Shown: positions 39,617 through 51,080 of the stretch, in pieces
How positions within the stretch are numbered: the first letter of the stretch is position 1
Layout: each line of letters starts with the position of its first letter
Source of the DNA: Urechis unicinctus
Lineage: Eukaryota; Annelida; Polychaeta; Xenopneusta; Urechidae
Reading direction: 5' to 3'
NCBI GenBank assembly: GCA_034190875.2
Contig: CM067354.1
Coordinates: 7,833,795-7,897,794, forward strand
DNA length: 64,000 bases
The notes under the pieces: generated by a model
The model's input: the letters and a program-made list of their open reading frames with translations, nothing else
Database searches by the model: none
What the model was told of the DNA's origin: nothing
Translations under genes and position numbers: made by a program

Positions 39617-42600
39617 GTCGGTAATGCAGCGATTGTAAAACTTGTATTGGTACATACACGTGCAACATGCGAATACTTCATATTGATATATATTTAAGCA
39701 GCAGAAAAGATCAATGGAAATAATGATGATAAACTGCGGTCTTAATTTTTGTGCGTCTGCTATAGCCTCACGTCACATCGGTTATTCTTGTCTTGTCTAC
39801 TTTTAAATAAACTGTATAAACAAACAGCATCACTACAGCTAAATATCGTTGCAAAATTTAATAGCTTTTTGAAAAGTGGTTAACATTTCTTAGAAGGTGT
39901 AACATACATCTCGGTCGCCAGAACAGATTGGATAGTTAAGATTTACAAGCAATCTATCTATGGTACTTTATAACATCATATCAGTTGATGGACCATTTGT
40001 CGTATTGTTCGCTTAAACCACATTACTGCAACGCAAATCAATTATACAAGCAATTTCTTTACTTTCACGTATAGGCCCCCGACAATGAGGTGTATTCTGA
40101 CAGAAACCTCAACTAAATAGTCTACCTACATTTTATTAACGCGCATAGAAATTGCTACCGATGGCACTTAAGGATTTCAGATGCATATTTGACCATATTT
40201 CCATCAATATGCCATGCGTACACTGCTTCATGCATAACGCAGTGCGCAATACATCAACACCATTACTGAATGTATAATGTAACAATCACGTGATGGTATA
40301 AAATCAGCAGTCATGTAAAACAAATATCACTTCCGTCTACAGCTTACAACGTGTGTGTTGCAACTGATACAGAGCTTCAATAAGAGTGAATGACACGCAA
40401 TGACAAATAGCAATTACGCCAAATAGTTCAATGTGATGGCACTCATGCACGCTACGTAAAGCACCGCAATTCTGCGGCTTGTTCGTGAAATAGCACGGTG
40501 GTGAACTTATAAAGAACATTTGAGGCTTTGAATATAGAATCATAGCGTGTCTTGGCTCGATAGTCTGGTGTAAATTATGTACATTTTGACGTTAAACTTG
40601 CAAGAGCTTTCCGATAACGTTATGCATTCTTTTGTTTATACTACCGGGGATGGCATCAGCTTGTAAGTGGAAAATAAGAATGGTTAACGTGTCTACCACA
40701 ACGTAATATGAGCGTAAGCCTTAAATCAATACAAGATGAGATAGGTGAGCTTGATGATAACGTGACAGTAGCCTGGTGCGTACTGTAAATTAATATTCAG
40801 GTAGTGAATAACATTTAAAAGAATTGCTAATCGAGCGAAAAAGGCCACTCTAGTGCAGAAGATAGAATCCCGCACGTTTAATAAGTAATCATTAGATATC
40901 TCTCACTATAATGAATTGGAATACACCAATCCCAACATGGGAAGTGATCCAAAAGTTATCAATTATCCGTCCAAGACATTGTGCAATGCAATAATTGTAG
41001 GTTTGACAAGCTATCATCGGAGGGCAATCTTCTGCATGACGGCAATCAACTGGCACCAGATGCATGGGCCAAGATTTTCCGAGCTCTATTTAAACACCTC
41101 TGGTATTAGTGCGTAGCCGATTGGCTACTTGTAGTTCTTTGGAAAGAGAATGCATTGTTTGCCACTTTTAGAAGATTAAAAAATAGAGAATTCTCCTCAG
41201 GCTTGCTGCCGCTCTGATATACATGTCGAGCTGCTTTCTACAATCACGATACTCTGGGAAGTGACCGTGTTTAAGTACCTGGTGGACAATATAATTGGAT
41301 ATGGATTAGGTGTCATTATTTCCGTCAATTAATACGACTGGCAATCAGCCTCTCCAAGAGCCGTAACAGTGTGCCGTCAGCGGAACTATATCACGTACTG
41401 GTGGCAGGCATGTTGTGAAATTAGCAATTACCCCTTCAGCTTCATAAATATTAGCCGCAAATCTACGCTGTTACTATTAAGTAGTCCCTCCATCTTGCAA
41501 TAGATTATTGCTTACTGGTCATGTGATAAGCCTCGCGAGAGGTGAACGAGATTTGAGATTAGGTCAGGCTTAATGGGCAAAGGGACAGACAGAGGCACGA
41601 ACGAGCAAAAAGGTCGATCCGAGACGTGAGGGTGTGAGGTCAGAGATGAATGACAGGGAACATTAAAGGAGAGAGTGCTGTAGACAAATGTTGGTATATG
41701 TCGAATGGCATTTCTATAGTATGTAATGCAGAATAAGATAGAATTACATATTTAAAGATTGAATAATATCAAGTACTGGTTGAGGATAACTGAAGAGCTG
41801 GGAGAAATATATAAAGACATTTCGTCTACAAAATAACCTTGTAACGCCGTGTTCTGTTTTCATCTATGAAATCAGGTGTTCAGATATATCTCCGTCCCCT
41901 AACACTCATCATTATAACGTAGCTAGTCAATAGAAACACACACGGATGAGTCTCTAAAGGCTTGTGAATTAGATTTAATTAGTCTAGTTTATACTTTTGT
42001 GCTATTGCTAGTCAATACAAGAACTTTCGAGGCCCAAGTTTTAACAATAAAAGGTTGTTTATAATTCATAATACCATTATGCTTGTCATTCTGCATGATA
42101 ACACCATATCCAAAACCTGGCACGCAGCGATGAACAAACTAGGCGCTGGGAAATCTTTATACCATGGAATCACGCGATTTCTCGTAGCCTCTGTAGTTAT
42201 CAAGTCAAAGTTGGTGATGTGGTAGCTTATTGATTATAAAATATTACATATTTTTAAGTTTGATATGCCTTTTTTACCCTAGCAATGTGATTAAGGATCT
42301 ATTAAGTACAGCCATATGATGAAACGCCAAGGAAAACGACGTGTAACCATTGGCTTGGGGAAGACTAAAGTTTAGCCAATTCCATAACTGACTTTCAGTT
42401 TAAAAGGCAACCGAGGACTGCTGAAGTGCTAGAGCACAATGGAGACAGTGAGACGGTGATGTTACCACATCATGTATGTGCTAACAAACCGGGACATTTG
42501 CATAACATATTGAATAAAATTTAGTTTATAAAATAAAGGGATTAAATATTGTTCCCCCTAGATTATCAATTCCCTGCATGGGAAGCATTGGATATTTGAT

Positions 42601-43597
42601 TATATGATTCTTTGGGACGAGGACGCTGATGCTACACCAAATAGATCGCAAGAGGGAAAACAAAACTAAACAATACATTAGCTACATAATTGCGCCCTAT
42701 GACGACGTTGCTGCAAAGCCCATTACTTAGCAATCATTATTGACGCAAAAGATTTTACATAAGACGGAACATCATTTACTCTATGACTAAAATATTCTGC
42801 CTATTTTAATTAAGATTTAATTGGTTTTCTAGATATATATCATGATTACATTGCGTGACGTAGAATATGGGATAATGTCTGCTTTGCAAACGTCATGATG
42901 AGTTACGCAATTTTGTCTGCTCTGACTGCAAGTGGGCTCGTTCGCGTCAAATGTTTACCGTTTTCTTTCCGTAAGCTACACCTTTGCATAGATCTATAAC
43001 CACCGAAATTGATTATTGGATATGCTTGATACACAAGTTTGCTCACAAGATTGGGTCACAATGCACGTCCGCACTAACAGTAAACATTCCCTTTTCGTTT
43101 CCACTGTCCATTCCACCCTGTAGTTCAAGACGAGTTTGTGTACATATAGGAAACAGTAGATCTACTGATATTACATTCTACAGACGTAAGTGTCATTGTG
43201 GATTTGACAATGCCGAAGTAAGCAAGTTATTCTTAGCCTAATATAGCCATGATTAGTGGTAACACAATTGGTATGAATCGCAAGTTTATTGATTTGCGGT
43301 TAACACTGCAAACAATGTGCAGCTGGCTACATCATATGGCACAGGGTGATAAGCAGCTACTTGGTAAATATTATTAGGGGGCTTGCCGCACAGAGCTAGT
43401 GACGTCACTACATCGCAAGGAAACGTCCAGCTTCATTCACGCCTTTGCGATAGGCTGTGTTACACATAGGTTTAGGAATAATGCACATACACAATTGTTA
43501 CAGCACTGCTGTGCACGGACAAGTGCTCTAGGCGTAAAAAAACTGTGATGATTGCACAACCCTATCCCGATAATGTGAAAAGCTGCTACCTGACGCG

Positions 43598-43846
<249 letters not shown>

Positions 43847-44070
43847 CTGGGAAATATACCTGGGTAAGTTCCTGGCATGTTGTTTGCGCTGCAGCTGATT
43901 CCGACCGGTAGTAAGTGATTCGACAACAACGCGTGGTCGTCAAACATCGCATACCGAGAGTTGCTACTCCGACTCATGTGCTTGCCACAAAGGGGACTGT
44001 ATCACTTGTGCAAGCCACCGAAAATGCCTCCATTAATGAAATAGCAAGTTGGATCATGTTTTGACACTCT

Positions 44071-45743
44071 CACACATTCTTTACATTGTTTTTGGTGCAA
44101 TACGGCTACATCATATAATTTCGTCATGCTTGAATATGTGATTTTGTTCACCGGAGGCACTCAGCGATGCGTTCAGTTTGTACGCATATTTTGTTGAAAT
44201 AGCGTAGTGTCGTCCCCCATTTTGTGTCGTACTATGAACAATCAAAATATTCACATAATCCAATCCAACCATGCTTCTTTAACTAATTGCAAAACATAGG
44301 CTATTCTTCGCTGAATAATGGACAACAGACTGAAAATATACAAACCCCAATTTTACGTTCACCCGATCAAATGGTTACTAATGGCAGTATTGAGCTCTCT
44401 CTAGCCAACCCATTCTCGAGCTTACACTGTCAACCATTGTTTGGTGGTTAATGCCCGTTACAGTATCATAGCTTGGATAGTATAAGGAATGTATATGCGG
44501 ACAGCGCAGCTCTTGAATTGAATGTTAGTAGCCCGCAGAATGAAAAAAAGATGTTATATTTGTTAGAAACTGAAATGTTTTGATGATTTGGAGAAAAAAA
44601 AAACAGATAATGAAGAATTTTAGATAAAAAACGTTTTCCCACCCTGTCTCCCCATCTTCTCGAAATCCTATCTGTTTGATCGATTGCCTATCTCGCTCCT
44701 CATTCTCGTACACCTGTATACCCTTTCCATGCACAACCCTTCCCCCACCCCAACCACGTCCTTCTTTAATTCCCCCCATTCGATTCTGCCAGTGTGACAT
44801 TTTATATTCTCTACAACCTATCACCCTCCCAATTCCATGCATTTCCGTTTTGATTTTCAATATACAGGCTCCCCCACTGGCTACAAACTACACGTTCATT
44901 GCTTCATCTCACTCCACCTACGCCCCCCCCCTCCTCCCAGCTCATCACGTCAACATTTAATTCTGTGAACTTTATATTTTAATGCCTACCTGCTGATCGA
45001 ACCCCATAGCGTTCCGAATACTCAAAATTAAATCTCCATATATATTGATATATGTATAATATATTCTGCTATTGTTTATCGTGACTGATAGCATGTCCTC
45101 GTCCAATGATGGTGGGTTTGAAATACATTTATGCGTGACAACATTTGCTTGGTCATTTCTGTAAGTGACAGAGGTCAAAAGATTTTCGTATGGCAGGGGA
45201 TGGAAGCAGCCACAGGGATTAGCATTTGCAGCTATCTTCTATGCCAGAGACTGCGGCCGGCCCATTCTAACCCTTGTACTTAAAGCGAGTGTAATAAGTC
45301 GATTATGCCGTTTTTCGTACACATATTAAAAGTGATGCTGCCATATGATAAATGGCACATGTACCGATGGATAATTCATCAATTTGCCTTGCCTTAGTGA
45401 ATGAAAGTTTCAGGTAAATCATGTGATAAATTCCAACTACAAGTACTATGATTTTGTTATCACTAGTTACTTGTTTCTAGCTCTTCATAGCTTAGCTGCA
45501 TTTATCATTTGATTGTAAATCAACCAATGTTGCTAAATGGAAATAAAAAGAGGACCAAAAAGGGGGCCAATATGCACCCCAGCAATGTTTACAGAATCAT
45601 GAATTCAATCGAAAACATGGCTAGTGGTTGTTATACAGTGACCGTGGAGTACCATCTTACAAAAATACACCTATTTTGATATTCAATTAGGATCTTATGC
45701 ACTGATTGGAAAAGAAACTTTGGCTGCCTTTTTTTGTGTTTAG
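44071..45743. other. No gene seen; pyrimidine-rich tract
   Basis: Nothing recognisable except 44,640-44,945, where the plus strand is strongly biased to C and T (many CCC, TCC and TTC runs, up to CCCCCCC near 44,925). Open frames on both strands here follow from the base bias. Confidence 0.55.
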
Positions 45744-47077
45744 ATGGCACAGCTGAATGGGGCTGAGTTTGACTGCCTCTTCCTTGCCAAGCCTACAGGG
45801 GCAAGAAAGCTGGTGCACGTAACCATGAGGCCTGGCAGTGATGTAGTTGCTGCAGGGCTGGCATCCCACTGACTGTATTCTAAAGATGTCTACAGCAAAA
45901 TGCTTGATGTGGCATAATACCACAAGGGTAAGCTATTACACATTTGACCGCAAGTTAAGTTCCAATAGACCTTGTATGTAATTAGTGACATCATGGAGCA
46001 ACAAAAAATGATTATCACGCAGTTACTTTTTGACACAGCTTACATACAATGTATAAATGTATATATTTACATTCACATTGCACTTATGAGACATTATTCA
46101 ATAACCTGTCTGATACCCTATACAGTTGTGATGTCACTCATCTGCCATGTGGTTACTCGCTCATGCTGATTGTAAAAAAAAGCGCCATCTGTATGATAGG
46201 TAAAAGTAGCATGTGTGCTTTTTTTTATGGGTTCCATTCATTGGCTTTCAGAGAAACAGAATTCTGTTGTCCTACCACAATCAACAGATGTAAATGATAG
46301 TAAACACAGAGTATATACATAGTTCACAAATTTAATATTTGACTTTTCAAAATATAAATTCTCTAACTGCAATAACCATTTGATTAAATGTAACTCAAGT
46401 ATATATGTGATGCAGGTGTGGAGAGTGAAAGAGAATCGCTGGTATGTGTATGCATTTATTGTTTCAATTATCCATACAAGAATTGGCTATATCATCAAAA
46501 CGCCCAGATAAAATATAATTGGTCTATAGCAACCACATGTATGCTTTATTTTATTCAGCTGACCAGTCGGAACTCAGTAGTCTTGTTGGTAAGTGTGTAC
46601 TTTTATTAGCTGTGTGATCATACATGGATGTATCGTTATTGATAACACAACTAGAATGGAAAGATATCATTATAACCTGGTACAAACTTGATTTGATTCA
46701 GATGACAAACAAACCGAAATTTCAGTTGGTAAGTGCATGCTTTTATTGGTTACGTTATATTTTGGTGAACCACATGCCAGTCCTCGGGTTGTTGGACCAT
46801 TAAATTGACCCAAAAACATACGTTTTGATCCATATTCAACAGAATCACACTTTCAGGGCTTATACTGAAGAAATGCAATCTTTAGTTGAGGTGAATGGAC
46901 ATCCAAAATAAACCAGGAATATCTGTACATCTATATACAAGGTATCGTGTTTGTTTAGTCATCCATTTACTTGTATATTTTTCATCTCCTGAAGATGCAC
47001 AGTGGGAAGAGAAAGTGTTAAAAGATGACATCCCATTAATTTTGTTAAGATTTGTCGCAAATGGAGAGAATCAATAA
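45744..47077 (+). pseudogene. String of small exons, unrecognised (possible partner gene of the KDZ element)
   Basis: Several plus-strand pieces have good GT-AG borders and coding-like content. They are: 45,744-45,872, an ATG frame of 43 codons (MAQLNGAEFDCLFLAKPTGA...); about 46,090-46,199 (ETLFNNLSDTLYSCDVTHLP...); 46,252-46,310 (EKQNSVVLPQSTDVNDSKH), joined in phase to the previous piece; 46,416-46,441; 46,559-46,588; 46,702-46,728; 46,843-46,890 (AYTEEMQSLVE); and 46,995-47,077 (AQWEEKVLKDDIPLILLRFV..., stop TAA). The 30- and 27-base exons at 46,559 and 46,702 are duplicates of each other, including their donor-side introns. Phases do not close through all joins, so this is either a decayed gene or partly chance. 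It lies tail to tail with the KDZ-type gene at 48,256-50,937. I do not recognise the product. Confidence 0.35.
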
Positions 47078-47224
47078 ATATGAAAATGTTATGATCATCT
47101 GTCCACATCATGGATTTCTTAACTTCATCATCATCTTAGTATAGACAGCAACACCAGAGTGAGCTTTGAGATATATGTATGAAATTAGATGAAAAAGCAT
47201 GCATATCTGTTGAATCATTTCACT

Positions 47225-47318
47225 GAAGAAGGGGGGTGTTGTTGGTGTTTGTCATCACCTATTGTAGAGATAGTATCTCTACTGTAGGAGATGACAAACA
47301 CCAACCACATCCACCTTC
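47225..47318. repeat. Strong foldback (inverted repeat with almost no loop)
   Basis: The left arm GTTGGTGTTTGTCATC..CTATTGTAGAGATA and the right arm TATCTCTACTGTAGGAGATGACAAACACCAAC pair with about 29 of 33 matches. The pairing extends outward more loosely to GAAG...CTTC. Such a sequence could be a foldback element, the fused ends of a small element, or part of a transposon terminus. It lies between the two convergent gene relics. Confidence 0.9.
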
Positions 47319-48255
47319 TAAGACAGACGCACTCTTGTCAGACTTATGTGACTTGATCAATTGCTGTGAGATTGAGAAGTCTATCATAAGTATGTGCAGC
47401 TGAGTATGTGATCAAATTGATCGAAATGTACGCACATTTGAGGACACTATCCGATACAACTGCTATTTATGCATCGAAACACAGGAACAGATAAAGTCAG
47501 CATCATTACGTATTCAAACGTAAATATGAGCGATAACATGATACCAATAATATCTCACACTAAGGCATTATCTTCAAAATCGCCCAAAGGTCATACGCAA
47601 AACATGAATATAACGATAACATTACGTAATTCGATTCATCTGTCATCTTGTGCCTCGCTATGTACAAGAATGCGAGAGTTCGAAGATGAATGGAAGATTT
47701 GGAACGATGATGGCGGTATGACACTAAGTTGGTCTACAGATCAATTGTTTTGTTTATACCGGAAGTGAAAACAAGGAGACTCGCTATTAGCAGCAGCTCA
47801 ATTTTATCTAGGTTAGCCCGGCGAGGTGAACGCGGGCGACTCGCAATTGATATCGATGCAGCCACCTAAAGACATAAAACCGCTAGAATGTGCGACAGAA
47901 GGAACAGGGAGTAAGGCTGTAGAACCAATTGCCAGGCCGAGTTGTATGTTTGGAAAAGGGGTTGATTTATAGGTTAAACTATTGACAATAGATATATTTA
48001 AGGACAATACCGCGACAGTAGTGATAAAATGAGGGAAGTGTCGATGGTCCATTAGGTCCAAAAAACCTGCTCTAATCTGAAATGATTTCAGTTGCCTGTT
48101 AATGAGTACAAGTTTACAAATGTTGTGCTCATCAAATGTAATATACCAAACGGATTAAAAAAACACATACAGGTAAGTTCGCAAGAATCTTAAATTGGAC
48201 AAAGTATTAATGGTTTGATATTTCAAGTAATGTAACTTCTTAGGCGATCAGACTG
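47319..48255. other. No gene seen between the foldback and the KDZ gene
   Basis: A 99-codon plus frame (47,469-47,768) and an 82-codon minus frame (47,813-48,061) are open, but neither resembles a known protein or shows splice structure. Confidence 0.4.
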
Positions 48256-50937
48256 CTATGCATCAGACCCATATTCAGAATCTGATGACACAGAAGGTTC
48301 TGTCATATCATCGACAAATATATCTGTACTTATCCTAGAATTGCCAACTGCTTGAGCAATAGCCAGGTGAGCATTCTTTTCATGCATGTTTATGTCATGG
48401 TGTTGCCTCTGTAGGATTGCAAGCTTGCCTGTTGTTGCCGTGGGTATTAAATATTATTAATGGTAAACAGTCTGGAGTTTTATATAAGGATATTAAATTA
48501 TGTTAGAAATAATTCATACTTGACTGTAATTGGTTTATGTCTGCCATGAGAGATTTCTGTTGTGTCAAGTAGACGTTGACTTTATTTGCCAGCTGTCTCC
48601 CTTCTTTTCTTGTAGCGTTGCAGGTGAAGCCACTGCTCAACCAGAGCTCGCTGTTCTCTTAGAGGCATCAAGATGGTGAGCAATTGGTATAACTGCTTCT
48701 CTGGCAAGAGGTCTGAATGAGGCTGCTTATCCCGATGACCTAGTAAACATCAACGAAAGAGACAACTGATTATGTTTGACATTCAAATTTCACAATCTGA
48801 TATTTTGAATGAATGGTATTGTACACCATATAGAAAAGTTGTGTAAGAGCATTACTCTGTGCCACTTTCTTGAGGTCCTGGTACTACTGCCTTAAGGTAT
48901 CAGTTTGGACAGGGCCAATGCTGGTGGATGCCATGGAGCTGACTAGATCATCACTTAGTTCTTTGACTTTGTCTTCTGCCTGATAATAGATAAACCCAAC
49001 TGGATTATGATTGACAATTAATAGACACAAGACTGAACATCCTTTTCAATTGCTAAAGGTTGAACATTTAAACAAATTACCAACAAATAACCCTTCTTAT
49101 CCATGATTGAATCCACTGAAGTAGCTTTAACAACTTCGTGTGATTCTAATAAAATGCATGGAGTGTCAGCTGTTCTTAATGTCCTGTTTGATAGATATTA
49201 ATTAATACAAAAGTGCAATCAAATTATTTCAATAATCACATTGATATATCCCCCTTTATATAACAGTCACATAGAACCACGCCTGTTTTGGTCATAGTTC
49301 TTGTGGTGAATCCTGCTCTTGACATGTATTGGTTGACCATCTCTTGCTCTTCTCCATTCTATGCACATGACCCGTCCTGCCAACGCCCCCCCCATACGTT
49401 ATCTTGCAGGTAAAACAAATAATCAATATCAACCAGGAACAAACCTTGTTGGAATAAAGAATAAAGATAGTATTTTTAAAGAGTTACTCACCTGGCCATC
49501 TCAACCACACAGCCTGGATAAGCCAGGTGATCTACAGCACGGTGCTTGTCCAACTCATATGAGAATCTCTGCCATTCTCTTAAGGCACATGTAAACGTTG
49601 TTGGCACAATGAAGGATTTCTGCAACAGAGCGAATAAAAGTGTAACCTCATGTCAATTATTCAATAAATACTATTTCAAGATTTCTATTCCCATAACTGA
49701 TACTTTACTGTGGCTTCTAGATATTTGATTCAAGGTCTCCAAAAACCCTCACGCAGATATCTCACACTTCAGGGTGTGAAAGGTCTCCAATAGACCAGTT
49801 TCAAATATATACATGTCTAATGAAAGAATAATAACTATTATTATATCTGGAAGCACAAAAATAACAAATGTTCAAAGGTTATCCATATTAGATTCTGTAA
49901 CAAAACTTACTTTGTGATATTTTAGGAAGTGATGACCAAAGCTTTTGAGAAATCAAATCAGTGATATTCAATGGATCCTTTTAACCACAGGCTTCACAAA
50001 TGAAATTTGGCAAGTGTAGATCATATCTCCATATAAATTTACTATCACTATAACAGGTAATTTATGTTTGACAGTTTCATTTAACATAAAAAATGCTGTA
50101 GCAACTCTCGACAAATATTGTGATCTTACAAATAGGATTTTCCTGTATAAGGGCCTCTTCGGAAATAACTGTATCAACTGTTAATATCACAAGCAAATGA
50201 TGCACCTCAATGTGTTCTCAGAAATTAGTGAATTTTGTCAAATTAATTTTTGTGGAATATTTTATAATTAACAAAGGTACCATGATTACATGGTCTGGCT
50301 GAAGAAGCTGAGGTACGCTTGCGCTTCACTCCACTTGGTATTATACCAGAGGTACTCCTCAGTGGAGCCTTAACAACAAGACGGGAAGATTTTGCCTCAG
50401 CTGGGTGAAGCGCTTTGAGTAATTTAGCAGTGACTTTATCCAATGCCTTCTCAGGGTCTGCGTTTAAACAAAAGTTTTACATATATTTTTGTATCTTCAG
50501 AAGTTCTAGCCTTCAATAGTTCCAAAACAAACATCAAAGTCAATTTATCTAGCTTTCCCTCAACTTCCACCTCCTCACCGTTTTCATTGTCCTGTCTATA
50601 GCAATCGATAATACTACAGGTCACCTTCCCAACAAACCACGAACTTAGAGGAGGTGGTTGCTGATAAAAGGAATACTGTACATTTCAATATTATCATATC
50701 CGATGGCCTATAATATAGGCATGACATAAACGGATCAATTCCGTTTGCGGGAAGCAAATCGTAATATTGCGTAACCTAAGATAGAGAGTGCGTGAAAATG
50801 AAGCAAGTGACAAACAACATGGAACAAATATTCCTACAAGCGCCCTTCGACAAGTTTCATCTTCGATAGTGTTCATAATTGACGATTCAATACAATTAAA
50901 ACATCGAAGCATCCTCATCTGACCGGGTGGCCGCCAT
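48256..50937 (-). pseudogene. KDZ-type (Kyakuja-Dileera-Zisupton) transposase gene, broken
   Basis: Minus-strand exons with GT-AG borders: 50,937 to about 50,903 (Kozak-like CAAGATGG, MAATRSDEDASM); about 50,591-50,540 (acidic, NGEEVEVEGK); 50,457-50,281 (EKALDKVTAKLLKAL, basic KRKRTSASS); 49,619-49,492 (ALREWQRFSYELDKHRAV, then PGC); 49,376 to about 49,290 (GEEQEMVNQYMSRAGFTTRT); 48,979 to about 48,834 (VKELSDDLVSSM, YQDLKKVAQSNA); 48,739-48,520 (ANKVNVYLTQQKSLMADINQ); and 48,428-48,256 (KLAILQRQHHDINMHEKNAH, ending DSEYGSDA). 'GE..E..N.Y.SR...TT+.M' and the coiled-coil-rich tail fit KDZ transposases. The large central catalytic part between the PGC exon and the GEEQEM exon is not seen. In-frame TAGs at 49,359-49,361 and 48,884-48,886 and a frame break near 48,605 make it non-functional. 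The family call rests on memory of motifs, without a search. Confidence 0.6.
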
Positions 50938-51013
50938 CTTGGGCTGAAGAAGCTTGGGAAGAGGGATCCTTCCTTATTTCACGCCCCATGCCAAGCCATT
51001 CTCCTTACACTCT

Positions 51014-51052
51014 CCTATGCGCGACAGTTTATGAAAGGCTGTCGGGCATAGG
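51014..51052. repeat. Short hairpin upstream of the KDZ-type gene
   Basis: CCTATGCGCGACAG (51,014-51,027) and CTGTCGGGCATAGG (51,039-51,052) pair at 13 of 14 positions around an 11-base loop. It lies about 80-110 bases upstream of the candidate start codon and could be a subterminal transposase-binding repeat. Confidence 0.8.
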
Positions 51053-51080
51053 CGCAGAGAGGTTTTCTTTCAAAACCCAA

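Larger units (their letters stand above)
45500..51080 (-). mobile_element. Probable KDZ-type DNA transposon, decayed (limits uncertain)
   Basis: This is the approximate extent of the KDZ-type transposase gene plus the convergent exon string. The right side may lie near 50,940-51,080, where a G+C-rich first-exon region and a 14-bp-arm hairpin occur. No matching terminal inverted repeat was found by eye on the left, so the limits are a guess from gene content. KDZ elements (Kyakuja, Dileera, Zisupton) are large and occur in animals, fungi and algae. Confidence 0.4.

Noticed and set aside
44525..44960. Overlapping open frames of 94-111 codons on both strands
   Set aside because: They arise from the pyrimidine-rich composition; one frame is Ser/Pro-rich and the other Gly/Glu/Arg-rich, with no motif.
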